Below, piece by piece: positions 1 through 10,251 of a stretch of DNA of 64,000 nucleotides. The stretch covers positions 27,781,860 through 27,845,859 of the forward strand of contig OW388293.1 of the NCBI GenBank assembly GCA_936450465.1, given 5' to 3'. Within the stretch, counting starts at the first letter, position 1; each line of letters starts with the position of its first letter. Under the pieces are notes generated by a model that had not been told where the DNA came from, did no database searches, and saw nothing but the letters and a program-made list of their open reading frames with translations. The position numbers and the translations under genes were made by a program. The DNA comes from Gibbula magus (taxonomy: Eukaryota > Mollusca > Gastropoda > Trochida > Trochidae).

Positions 1-13
1 GGACACCTTTTGC

Positions 14-2029
14 TTGTTGGGGCAGATCCCTGTAGGCGGCCGATTGACAAGGTTCATAGACGCTTGGGCGAAAGCCACGTCGAACACCTGGGTCCTGTCC
101 ACGCTCAGGGACGGCCATATGCCTCAGTGGAAGCGCTGTCCACCTTCATTTACCGGAGTGCGGCACACAGACATCCTCCGCTCAGAAATCAAAGCGTTGC
201 TGAGCAAGGCTGCGATAGAGCTAGTGCCTGTGGGCCAGGAAGAGAGCGGATACTATTCCACATACTTCCTGGTGACCAAGAAGGGCGGAGGGTTCAGACC
301 CATCTTGAATCTAAAGATCATGAACAAACTCATAGAGGTCCCATCGTTCAAGATGGAGACTCTAAGGTCTGTGATCTCGTCAGTGCAGGTCGGAGAATGG
401 CTATCCTCCATTGACCTCAAAGACGCTTACCTTCATGTTCCAATGCACCCAGAATTCAGACAATTTCTGAGGTTTGCATTCGACGGGAAGTGTTACCAAT
501 TCAGGGTGTTACCCTTCGGAATCTCAACGGCTCCGAGGGTATTCACCAAGCTTATGCTGGTAGCAGCTCAGGTCGCCAGGTCTCAGGGCAGGTGTTGTCA
601 TCCCTACCTGGACGACTGGCTCATCAGAGCGCTGTCCCAGCTTCAGAACCACGAATCCACCCAGGCCATACTACACACGTTAGTTTCGCTGGGTTGGATC
701 GTGAACCTCAAAAAGTCGGAGCTGGCCCCGTCACGGGACCTAGTCTTCCTGGGCTCCAGGTTTCGGACGGAGCCGGGGATCGTATCCCTGGCCCCGGACC
801 GGGTCCCGAAGATACTGGGGGCTGTGAACTCGTTTCTCAGTGCTCCATGCCACACGGCTCGAGTCTGGCTCCAGCTCTTAGGAGTCATGGCAGCGACCGT
901 AGACGTGGTTTGGAGGTCCCGGCTCCGCATGAGGCCCGTCCAACAAGCTTTGGCGGGTCTATGGTCTCACTCGGAGTCTTACGAGAAGCAGCTCGTCACT
1001 CCGGAGTGGGTCTTGCCACACCTGTTATGGTGGACCAATGTCGATCACCTGACTCGGGGTTACCCCCTGCAGCCTCCGGTGCCGACCCTGACGATCCAGA
1101 CCGAGGCCTCCCTTACGGGATGGGGCGGGGTTCTGGGATCTCTTACGGTCTCAGGCCTGTGGTCACAAGCCGAGTCTCAATTACACATCAATGTGTTGGA
1201 GCTCAGGGCGGCCAGATTGGTTCTGCAACATCTGAGGGATCAGGTGAAGGGTCAGGTGGTCCGGCTCCAAATGGACAACAGGACCGCTATGACTTACATT
1301 CTCAAACAGGGCGGGACGGTCTCCCCGTCCCTCCTGGAGGAGACATGGCAATTCTTCCTCTGGTGCGACGAAGTCGACACCCAGGTCCTGCCAATGTACT
1401 TGCCGGGGGTGGACAATGTCTGAGCAGACGCTCTGTCTCGCCGGATCCTTGCCCCCCACGAGTGGCTACTGGATCGAGAGATATTCGAGACTATCTCCCA
1501 GTTATACGGGTCATTCCAGGTGGATCTGTTTGCGTCAGGGACGAACTTTCAGATACCCCAGTTTTGCTCCAGGATACCCGACACTTGGGCTCTATCCCAG
1601 GATGCATTCGAACTGGACTGGACAGACAGAGTTCTGTGGGCCTTCCCACCAGTGCCTCTGATCTCCAAAGTCCTTGCCCGTCTAGCCACTCATCCTCCGC
1701 GTCTGCTGGTGCTAATCACACCTCTGTGGGCAGCGCAAACTTGGTTTCCACAGGTACTCAGGTCTCTGGCTATGCCACCTGCTCTGTTACCGTGTCGACC
1801 GGGACTTCAGTCCCAGGACGGAGCCCCCCACCCCAACCCCAGGGTGCAGTGGGTGGCCTGGCCTCTGTCCGGAATCGCCTCCAAAACAGCGGTATTCCTG
1901 CACGAGTTGCAGACACAATACTGGCTTCGAGGAGGGATTCAACGAACATTCAATATGAGGATAGATGGGCCTGCTATTCGCGCTGGTGTGCAGATAGGGA
2001 CGTTCTCGATCCCTTTTCTGCAGATCTAG
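14..2029 (+). pseudogene. DIRS-A copy 1 reverse transcriptase-RNase H-methyltransferase-like, one internal stop
   Basis: A DIRS-type reverse transcriptase is readable: SIDLKDAYLHVP, LPFGISTAPR and the catalytic YLDDWL box are all present. An RNase H follows whose first catalytic block reads QTEAS where family B has QTDAS. After GVDNV an in-frame TGA (1421-1423) replaces the Arg codon of family B (CGT in the 19.0-kb copy). The frame then continues through ADALSRR and a DLFASG...WAFPPVPLI block typical of the Dam-like methyltransferase domain of DIRS elements. The TGA is shared with copy 2, so it predates the duplication. The protein is read in frame 2; the recombinase is in frame 1 and overlaps its end. 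Confidence 0.85.
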
Positions 2030-2590
2030 TGTTGGTCTTGGAGTTCCTGCAGTCTAGATTAGATGCTGGCTTGGCCGCATCTACTGTCAGGGGTTACTCC
2101 ACGGCTATTTCAGCCTTTCATGTGCCAGTGGACGGCGCCCTTTTGGGGGTACATCCTCTGGTTCAGCGCTTTTTAGCAGGTGTGGACAGGATCCGACCTC
2201 CTGTGAGGCGGTCCAGCCCGGTTTGGGACCTTTCTATAGTCCTGGATTGGCTCTCGGGTCCGCAATTTAGGGATTTATCGGCAGTATCGCTTCAACTGCT
2301 TACTTGGAAGGCAGTTTTTCTAGTGGCGGTGGCGTCTGGCAGACGGGTAGGAGACATACATGCTATGTCCTCCAATCCCGAGCTTACAGTCTTCCACAGG
2401 GACAGAGTCAGCATCAGACTGCCAGACTCCTACCGGCCAAAAGTGGCCCACTCATTCCATGTCTCGGCCCCTATAGAATTACCGGCTCTTAGGCAACCGG
2501 CTGCATCAGGGTCTCAGGCCTCGCACGCACACATTCTGGACGTGCGCAGGACGCTGAAAGCCTATCTCAAAAGAACGGCCTCCATCCGTA
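1855..2590 (+). pseudogene. DIRS-A copy 1 tyrosine recombinase, C-terminus missing
   Basis: Starts within the end of the RT frame, in another frame. The core-binding region (ASTVRGYSTAISAFH) and the first catalytic Arg motif (ASGRRVGDIHAM) are intact. The sequence breaks at 2590, before the HxxR box and the Tyr nucleophile, so it cannot be active. After 2590 the frame stays open to 2880, but that stretch is leader sequence of the next copy and is not recombinase. Confidence 0.8.
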
Positions 2591-2854
2591 TTTCGAATCG
2601 CCCTCTGGCCTGCAAGCAAATTATTCATATTTCATGTTCTATTTGTTTCAGTGATGTTAGGGGTGTGGCCATGCTTGTTTACATTTTACTTCGCATTTTG
2701 CCATTCGCCTCTGCTCATGTTTTTTACATGCATGTTTTACAAAAACATTTACATTGCAATTCCCCCATGTATTTAGTATATATATATTTTAAAAATATTT
2801 ATATATATACACATGTTGCATGTGCACGTCTTGATTTGGCTATTTTGCTTCTAG

Positions 2855-4713
2855 CCTTTCAAGCCTTGTGCCCAATGTAAAGGGCCGGTGTCTATCACCG
2901 ACGCCCATGATGAGTGTCTCAAGTGCTTGGCTTCCGACTTTCATCACCCACTCGACTGTGGGATTTGTCAGGCTTTTACCCCCAAGGCTAGGTCCAGGAG
3001 GGATATGGACTTGAAGTTCTTCTCCGAGGCTTTGGAGAACGGACAAGACATCACCAAGCTTGACCCCCCGTCTAAAGCTAAAAAGGTGAAGAAGTCACCG
3101 GTTAAGAAAAGCGGTAAGAAGGTTAAGGCTTCGGCCTCCGCTACGGTGTCCTCGGCCAGGTCGGGTCTCGATGATTCGTCATCCGAGCCCGACTCAGTCG
3201 AGGACCAGCGGGGGTCCTCAGCCGGGGATTTCACCCACCCTCCCTCCCCTCAACAACCTAACTTACAAAATGCTAACATTAACCCAGTTGATATGTCGCA
3301 TTTCACGCAAATCATTACACAGCAAATGAAGGTCATGATTGACTCGGCGGTCTCGGGGCTCCGTACGGAGTTCCGGGCCTCGAGTCATGAACCCGATGCA
3401 GCTCAAGGTACCAGGGGAGATCTCGATTTCGGACTCGTCCGAGGCACGGGGTCTCCTCGGGGCGCTCAGCTTCCGGCCTTATCGCTGCAGAGTATGGAGC
3501 CCCAGGTTACCATAACACAAACACACCAGTCCCCTCAGACACCTGGCTTCGGGCAGGTCTCGTCTGGGGGATCGCTGGCCCCGCCGAACCTGGTGCCGCT
3601 CGTTGGAGTAGGTTCCCAGGGTAAGGCATCCACCTCAGGTTACGAGGCGCCGCCTGTGCTCCAGGTGCAGCGTCCTCGGACACCTGCCCCGTGCTCCGAG
3701 ACCGTCGTCCCAGTGACGATGCAGTCCGGGCCGCACGTGGGACCCACGAGCACCCTCGAGACCCAGGTCTCGGGGGGGCCCACTCGAGGTCGATCCTCGG
3801 GCTGGGGGCTCGGGACAGCCAGTGGTAGCTGACGTCTTCTCTCGCTCTCTTGTCCGCGCCCGTGACTCTTTCCTAGACGACTCCGAGTTGGCCTCACGCC
3901 TCTCGGGGAGATCCGGGATCGAGTCCATGGACGTGGATGAGGTTCGGGAGGATTCGGGCCCTTTATCAGCTGCCACTGTCATCAGGAGTCTCCGCGGCTT
4001 AATCGCCGAGGCTATTCCTGGTGTTGCTGCCCCGGTCCCCGAGCCAGAGGAATCGGACTACCGCTTGTCGGGGGAGGCCTTCGCTCGAAGCAAGGCTCCC
4101 GTACCGAAATGCGGGACAACAGCTTCAGCTTGCTATCCATCAGGCGTATCTGGCCTCCATGCAGGTCCAGTTATCGCAGAAGGTGGAGATCCCTGGAGAT
4201 TCCTCCTCGGAGCTCCTCGGGCAGCTAACCGTGGTTGGCGGTCATTTGGCGCGGGACTCAATAAGGAGTTCGGCTAACCAAATGATGAGCGCAGTTGTGG
4301 GGATGCGCCGGCTGTGGTTGTCGGTGTCCACTTGGATGCCTTCAACACAGCAGTCCCTGCTGAACCTCCCCTTTCGGATTGGCCCAGTGCTCAGCAGGTA
4401 CTGAAGGACACTGCGGATGATGTCACGACCTGCCGGGAGACCTCTAGGGTTCTTACCGTGCAGGATCCAGACATCAAGCGCGCACGCATGTCCAACCCTC
4501 CCGCTGCTCATTCCTCCGCGCCGACGGGGAAGGCAGCCTGGATGTCAGCTAGTCTGCATCAGGCTGGGAGCAGGGGCAAGGGTCCCAAAAAGCGAGGCGG
4601 GAAATTCCAGCAGCCTTCGGGCAAGCAGGGGTTTCGGGGGCGCAGAAAAACCAAACCAGGGTTCCTAGCTCCTCCCGTACCGCTAGGGGTGTCCAAAAAT
4701 CCGGGGGCCGGAG
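2855..4713 (+). pseudogene. DIRS-A copy 2 gag-like ORF1 with frameshifts
   Basis: The coding exon appears to start at a splice acceptor (TTCTAG, AG at 2853-2854), with PFKPC and a Cys-rich CAQCK...DECLKC motif. A Lys-rich stretch follows, then a Ser/Pro-rich low-complexity region, then conserved LARDSIRS and a basic Gly/Arg-rich tail before RT. The frame moves from 2 to 0 near 3,820, to 1 near 4,100 and back to 0 near 4,330, so the copy is broken. Comparison with the family B gag (15602-17534) supports the product. The basic tail is in the same frame as RT, so gag and pol may have been continuous in this family. Confidence 0.72.
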
Positions 4714-4719
4714 TGCCGC

Positions 4720-6755
4720 CGGAGACGGACACCTTTTGCTTGTTGGGGCAGATCCCTGTAGGCGGCCGATTGACAAGGTTCATAGACGCTTGGGCGAAAG
4801 CCACGTCGAACACCTGGGTCCTGTCCACGCTCAGGGACGGCCATATGCCTCAGTGGAAGCGCTGTCCACCTTCATTTACCGGAGTGCGGCACACGGACAT
4901 CCTCCGCTCAGAAATCAAAGCGTTGCTGAGCAAGGCTGCGATAGAGCTAGTGCCTGTGGGCCAGGAAGAGAGCGGATACTATTCCACATACTTCCTGGTG
5001 ACCAAGAAGGGCGGAGGGTTCAGACCCATCTTGAATCTAAAGATCATGAACAAACTCATAGAGGTCCCATCGTTCAAGATGGAGACTCTAAGGTCTGTGA
5101 TCTCGTCAGTGCAGGTCGGAGAATGGCTATCCTCCATTGACCTCAAAGACGCTTACCTTCATGTTCCAATGCACCCAGAATTCAGACAATTTCTGAGGTT
5201 TGCATTCGACGGGAAGTGTTACCAATTCAGGGTGTTACCCTTCGGAATCTCAACGGCTCCGAGGGTATTCACCAAGCTTATGCTGGTAGCAGCTCAGGTC
5301 GCCAGGTCTCAGGGCAGGTGTTGTCATCCCTACCTGGACGACTGGCTCATCAGAGCGCTGTCCCAGCTTCAGAACCACGAATCCACCCAGGCCATACTAC
5401 ACACGTTAGTTTCGCTGGGTTGGATCGTGAACCTCAAAAAGTCGGAGCTGGCCCCGTCACGGGACCTAGTCTTCCTGGGCTCCAGGTTTCGGACGGAGCC
5501 GGGGATCGTATCCCTGGCCCCGGACCGGGTCCCGAAGATACTGGGGGCTGTGAACTCGTTTCTCAGTGCTCCATGCCACACGGCTCGAGTCTGGCTCCAG
5601 CTCTTAGGAGTCATGGCAGCGACCGTAGACGTGGTTTGGAGGTCCCGGCTCCGCATGAGGCCCGTCCAACAAGCTTTGGCGGGTCTATGGTCTCACTCGG
5701 AGTCTTACGAGAAGCAGCTCGTCACTCCGGAGTGGGTCTTGCCACACCTGTTATGGTGGACCAATGTCGATCACCTGACTCGGGGTTACCCCCTGCAGCC
5801 TCCGGTGCCGACCCTGACGATCCAGACCGAGGCCTCCCTTACGGGATGGGGCGGGGTTCTGGGATCTCTTACGGTCTCAGGCCTGTGGTCACAAGCCGAG
5901 TCTCAATTACACATCAATGTGTTGGAGCTCAGGGCGGCCAGATTGGTTCTGCAACATCTGAGGGATCAGGTGAAGGGTCAGGTGGTCCGGCTCCAAATGG
6001 ACAACAGGACCGCTATGACTTACATTCTCAAACAGGGCGGGACGGTCTCCCCGTCCCTCCTGGAGGAGACATGGCAATTCTTCCTCTGGTGCGACGAAGT
6101 CGACACCCAGGTCCTGCCAATGTACTTGCCGGGGGTGGACAATGTCTGAGCAGACGCTCTGTCTCGCCGGATCCTTGCCCCCCACGAGTGGCTACTGGAT
6201 CGAGAGATATTCGAGACTATCTCCCAGTTATACGGGTCATTCCAGGTGGATCTGTTTGCGTCAGGGACGAACTTTCAGATACCCCAGTTTTGCTCCAGGA
6301 TACCCGACACTTGGGCTCTATCCCAGGATGCATTCGAACTGGACTGGACAGACAGAGTTCTGTGGGCCTTCCCACCAGTGCCTCTGATCTCCAAAGTCCT
6401 TGCCCGTCTAGCCACTCATCCTCCGCGTCTGCTGGTGCTAATCACACCTCTGTGGGCAGCGCAAACTTGGTTTCCACAGGTACTCAGGTCTCTGGCTATG
6501 CCACCTGCTCTGTTACCGTGTCGACCGGGACTTCAGTCCCAGGACGGAGCCCCCCACCCCAACCCCAGGGTGCAGTGGGTGGCCTGGCCTCTGTCCGGAA
6601 TCGCCTCCAAAACAGCGGTATTCCTGCACGAGTTGCAGACACAATACTGGCTTCGAGGAGGGATTCAACGAACATTCAATATGAGGATAGATGGGCCTGC
6701 TATTCGCGCTGGTGTGCAGATAGGGACGTTCTCGATCCCTTTTCTGCAGATCTAG
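4720..6755 (+). pseudogene. DIRS-A copy 2 reverse transcriptase-RNase H-methyltransferase-like, one internal stop
   Basis: Same protein as in copy 1, open upstream to 4314 through the gag tail. The RT palm has DLKDAYLHVP and YLDDWL. RNase H reads QTEAS in place of the usual QTDAS. The in-frame TGA lies at 6147-6149, after GVDNV. The downstream part (ADALSRR, QVDLFASG, WAFPPVPLI, ITPLWAAQTWFP) stays in frame to a stop at 6753-6755. Apart from that stop and the RNase H change the sequence is well preserved, which suggests recent activity of the family, possibly supported in trans. Confidence 0.87.
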
Positions 6756-7654
6756 TGTTGGTCTTGGAGTTCCTGCAGTCTAGATTAGATGCTGGCTTGG
6801 CCGCATCTACTGTCAGGGGTTACTCCACGGCTATTTCAGCCTTTCATGTGCCAGTGGACGGCGCCCTTTTGGGGGTACATCCTCTGGTTCAGCGCTTTTT
6901 AGCAGGTGTGGACAGGATCCGACCTCCTGTGAGGCGGTCCAGCCCGGTTTGGGACCTTTCTATAGTCCTGGATTGGCTCTCGGGTCCGCAATTTAGGGAT
7001 TTATCGGCAGTATCGCTTCAACTGCTTACTTGGAAGGCAGTTTTTCTAGTGGCGGTGGCGTCTGGCAGACGGGTAGGAGACATACATGCTATGTCCTCCA
7101 ATCCCGAGCTTACAGTCTTCCACAGGGACAGAGTCAGCATCAGACTGCCAGACTCCTACCGGCCAAAAGTGGCCCACTCATTCCATGTCTCGGCCCCTAT
7201 AGAATTACCGGCTCTTAGGCAACCGGCTGCATCAGGGTCTCAGGCCTCGCACGCACACATTCTGGACGTGCGCAGGACGCTGAAAGCCTATCTCAAAAGA
7301 ACGGCCTCCATCCGTAGAGATGAGCAACTCTTTTGTTGTTACGGGGGAGGTAAGCAGGGCTTACCTGCTTCTACGCAGACTATATCAAGATAAATTGTCT
7401 CGACGATCTGTCTGGCTTATGTTCACAAGGGCCGTGAGCCCCCAGGTGACCTCAAGGCTCAATCGGTTAGGGCAGTTGCGACGTCTAAGGCGTAAGCAGC
7501 GGCCCTGCCCATCGAAGAGATCTGCTCCGCTGCTATCTGGAGCCAGCCTAGCACGTTCATTCGTCATTACCAACTCGACAGGCTCTCGGCGGAGCGTGCT
7601 CGGTTTGGTCAGACAGTTCTCTCCGGTGGGCAGAGTCGTCAACCCCCTAGCTGA
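6585..7654 (+). pseudogene. DIRS-A copy 2 tyrosine recombinase with two internal stops
   Basis: The full-length recombinase frame overlaps the end of the RT frame. The first Arg motif (ASGRRVGDIHAM) and the C-terminal STFIRHYQLD block with the likely Tyr nucleophile are visible. Stops: TAA at 7391-7393, where family B has a Trp codon, and a second TAA near 7490, where family B has Phe. The HxxR box reads QSVR; both family B copies have HSVR. The catalytic His is therefore lost, and this copy could not integrate itself even without the stops. Confidence 0.85.
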
Positions 7655-8039
7655 ATGAGCAGAGGAGGGTTGTGCGTTCTGTTTTAAATCTTACTAATGC
7701 CACTAATATCACGTTGATACTAAGGGCCCAAGTCCTTTTTCCCACGGTGACCTCCCTGGCTGAGGTCCCCCGCGGGGAGTTTTTTATATGGTACCTTTTT
7801 TGCCCTCGTTCTCTCTTTTGACAAAAAAAGTGGGGGGGGGGCGGGGTATTTTGACAAGTAAGGCGACTGCGAGTGCGCCAGGTAATCCCCAGGTCAATGT
7901 TGGTTCTCCTCCATGGTGGATTCACAAGGTACTTTGGGTGAGTTAACTTTGTATATTGATATATTCTGTGCGCCTTTGGGTGCAGTCTGAATGCCACTGC
8001 CTTAGATTCAATCTTTGGGAGTCTGTCTTATGCAATAAG

Positions 8040-8124
8040 TACCCCAAGGAGGATCCCTTCTGAAAAAGAATCGAACTAACCTGTATAGGTTTCAGATTCT
8101 TTGAAGAGGATCCTCCTTGGGGTA
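8040..8124 (+). repeat. Internal complementary region (ICR) of DIRS-A
   Basis: Two back-to-back segments meet between 8072 and 8073. The left one, TACCCCAAGGAGGATCC...AAGAATC, is the complement of the family's left terminus (compare 46243-46276). The right one, GAACTAACC...CTTGGGGTA, is the complement of the right terminus at 8335-8388. This arrangement defines DIRS elements and is thought to template circular DNA. Confidence 0.88.
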
Positions 8125-8159
8125 GGGCCACCCACCTCCCCTTCATTCAGCCTGCATGA

Positions 8160-8388
8160 CTGGATGGAAAAGTGGTGAGATTAGAGTTATCCGCCCCTGG
8201 TTGCATGACAACCGTAAGGGGTGGGGCTCGAAAGGGGTGACCCAAAGTACGTTTTTTTAGTTTTTTAACTAATTTTAAGTGGAAAATATAGTTACAACCT
8301 GTCATATATCAAAAATCAAGGATTTTATGCAATAAGTACCCCAAGGAGGATCCTCTTCAAAGAATCTGAAACCTATACAGGTTAGTTC
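8160..8388 (+). repeat. Right inverted terminal repeat of DIRS-A copy 2
   Basis: Reads AAGTGGTGAGA... through a T-rich stretch to ...TACCCCAAGGAGGATCC...GGTTAGTTC. It is the inverse of the family A left end at 46243-46450, which starts with the CTTTTTCAGAAGGGATCC block and ends TTCTCACCACTT. Confidence 0.85.
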
Positions 8389-8581
8389 GAATTTTAGAAT
8401 TGGATTTGTTGCGACTCTTGACAGCCATGGGTGATGATGCTCAGGCTCTCATTGATTTATCAAAATATTAAAAAGATAAATCAGACTTCCAGATTAGAAC
8501 AAGTTGCTTTTTTTTTAAGATGTAAGAGCTATATGGAGGATCTAAAAAGTATCTTGAGTCTACAATATATTTGGCTGTTAT

Positions 8582-9540
8582 TATACCCCCGACCAACGGT
8601 TGGGGGTATATAGTTATACCAACGATTCCGTCCGTCCGTCCGTCCGTCCGTCTGTCCTCCGTCCGAAGAAAATTTTTGTCCGATCAATTACAGAAAAACT
8701 ATTCGTCTCATCCTTTTTAAATTTGGTACATGTCTTCTTCACTACTAGGAGAGGTGCAGTGCGAAGTTTAAACCGAATTGGTGAATTTTTGGCGATTTTT
8801 GGCAAATTTTTGTATTTTTTAACTTAGTCAAATTCAGAGCATTTTTTGTCCGATCGATTACAGAAAAACTATTCATCTCATCCTTTTCAAATTTGGCACA
8901 TGTCTCCTTCACCACTAGGAGAGGTGCATTGCAAAATGTAACACGATTTGGTGAATTTTTGAATTTTTGGCGATTTTTTATATTCTTTTACTTTATCATA
9001 GCTAGAATGACTGAAGCTACTTCTGTATTGTGATTTGTTGACTTCATCATTTTCTTTTTCATGTAACTTTCATCAAAAGCTACTTCTGTGTTCTCGTTGA
9101 TTTTACTTTTTATATTTCCACTGGTTATATTTTGGGAAAAGTTAAACTTTCTTTCCTTTCAGCCATTAACTGCTGTATATCTCTTACTGTGCCTTCAGGG
9201 GTGTGCTTCCATGTACCTGTTGTTTAAAGTCACTCGAATGAATCATTATGATGGATTAATTTCCAAAATAAAGTTGAAATCAGTGGTAATAGCAGTAGTG
9301 TATTATATTACCAATACCTTTTCAAGTTACTTTTATTCCTATTTTGACTTAAACCACCTTTTTCACATGAAGATCGAGACTTGTCCCACCATTTTCACAA
9401 ACAGTTTAATCTTAGCAATTACATTTCAAAGCTTATCAATCCTTAGGTGTGCAGACACCTCTCTCTTTAAGTAAAATAAAAATGTCAAACTTAAACAGTC
9501 GGGGGTATTAGTGAGCCATGCTCACTTTTTTGCTTGTTAT
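8582..9540. mobile_element. Non-autonomous Helentron/HINE-like foldback repeat (type 1)
   Basis: The left end is a palindrome TATACCCCC/GGGGGTATA (8582-8610) followed by CCGTCCGTCCGTCC. Two related units of about 180 bp (CCGATC..TTACAGAAAAACTATTC) follow. The right end is GTCGGGGG (9498-9505), the complement of the left CCCCCGAC, then a 5-bp-stem hairpin GTGAG-CCATG-CTCAC (9511-9525) and CTTGTTAT. This matches the layout of Helitron/Helentron-derived short elements. A 128-codon hydrophobic reading frame inside (9088-9474) is AT-rich with no recognisable domain, and I do not call it a gene. Confidence 0.55.
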
Positions 9541-9770
9541 AACTTGACTTATTACTATCTTCAAAAGAGTCTAGTACCTATTTATATTAAGTTTATCTGT
9601 GATTCGTCCAGTTATTTAAATCAATGGCAATGACTTTGTTGTTAACCTGCATGATGGGCAGGAAAACTTGATCAACAATGAATGTGGTAATATGGTGATA
9701 GTCAAAATAGTTTTCTTCCATATATGCCTGGAAGCTGCATCATGTAATTTGGTTTTGTGAACTTGAACAG

Positions 9771-10251
9771 GCCGGAAAGTGGCACTCCTTGCATCTCGAT
9801 GAACTGCGACCTCCTGCACAAAACATGCCAACAATGGAGGAACTCCACCAGTACGCTCCTTCTTCCATCCTGGAGGGTATCCGAAGCAATGAACCGCCCT
9901 CAAGGGTACAGCCAACTGAGAGGACCATAGAACCTATGGATCTGATGGGCCCAGAGTCTTTGCCTTACATGAACACTGAACCCCATCAGCAGAATCGAGA
10001 TGAGATGATGGAAGTTGATGAGGAACAGGTGACAGACCAGAATTCTGGAGTTGTTGGAATCGATGACATCGTACTTGAGGAGGCTCAGATGCTGTCAGTA
10101 TCAGACTCAGTAGCCCCGTACTTCCAGAATCTCCTCCTGCCCTGCATCCAGTCGGCTGCTGCTCTTATCAAGGATGAAACTCTCGACTCGAGGAGGTCAA
10201 CCAAGAGAATTGAAATTCTACTTCGTCTGCTTGATAACAAGGACAATGCAG
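9771..10251 (+). CDS. RNF213: RNF213-like exon 1 of window
   Basis: Acceptor AACAG at 9766-9770, donor GTTCGT at 10252, leaving phase 1. It encodes 160 residues starting AGKWHSLHLDELRPP, with a Met/Glu/Asp-rich linker (residues about 50-100) and a helical end (FQNLLLPCIQ, KRIEILLRLLDNKDNA). This is the stretch before the RING; I cannot assign a named domain. Confidence 0.88.

Larger units (their letters stand above)
1..2590 (+). mobile_element. DIRS-like retrotransposon family A, copy 1 (3' part of an internal region, truncated)
   Basis: This segment matches 4727-7316 base for base at a constant offset of 4,726, apart from one difference I found (A at 169, G at 4895). It carries reverse transcriptase, RNase H, the methyltransferase-like domain and the N-terminal two thirds of a tyrosine recombinase. 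It enters the window already truncated and stops at 2590 inside the recombinase. From 2591 the sequence is the 5' leader/intron of the next copy, so the two copies are joined head to tail without terminal repeats between them. Family assignment rests on domain order and on the terminal repeats of copy 2. Confidence 0.85.
2591..8388 (+). mobile_element. DIRS-like retrotransposon family A, copy 2 (left terminal repeat missing)
   Basis: Begins at the abrupt junction 2590/2591 inside the gag leader intron (alignable to about 46,760-47,020). It runs through gag, RT-RNase H-methyltransferase and tyrosine recombinase to an internal complementary region (8040-8124) and an inverted terminal repeat that ends at 8388. 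The end is set by circle-junction logic: the internal complementary region reads ...AAGAATC|GAACTAACC..., the complement of a right end GGTTAGTTC joined to a left end GATTCTTTTTC. The left ITR that would pair with it is absent here, but a diverged family A left end is present at 46243. No target duplication is expected for a tyrosine-recombinase element. Confidence 0.87.

Noticed and set aside
490..1850. Novel protein in frame 1 over the RT region
   Set aside because: It is the recombinase frame extended upstream across RT. The composition is that of an out-of-frame reading of RT, and the recombinase domain starts only near 1,855.
9088..9474. 128-codon hydrophobic protein
   Set aside because: AT-rich, inside a foldback repeat, no recognisable domain; hydrophobicity follows from T-rich codons.
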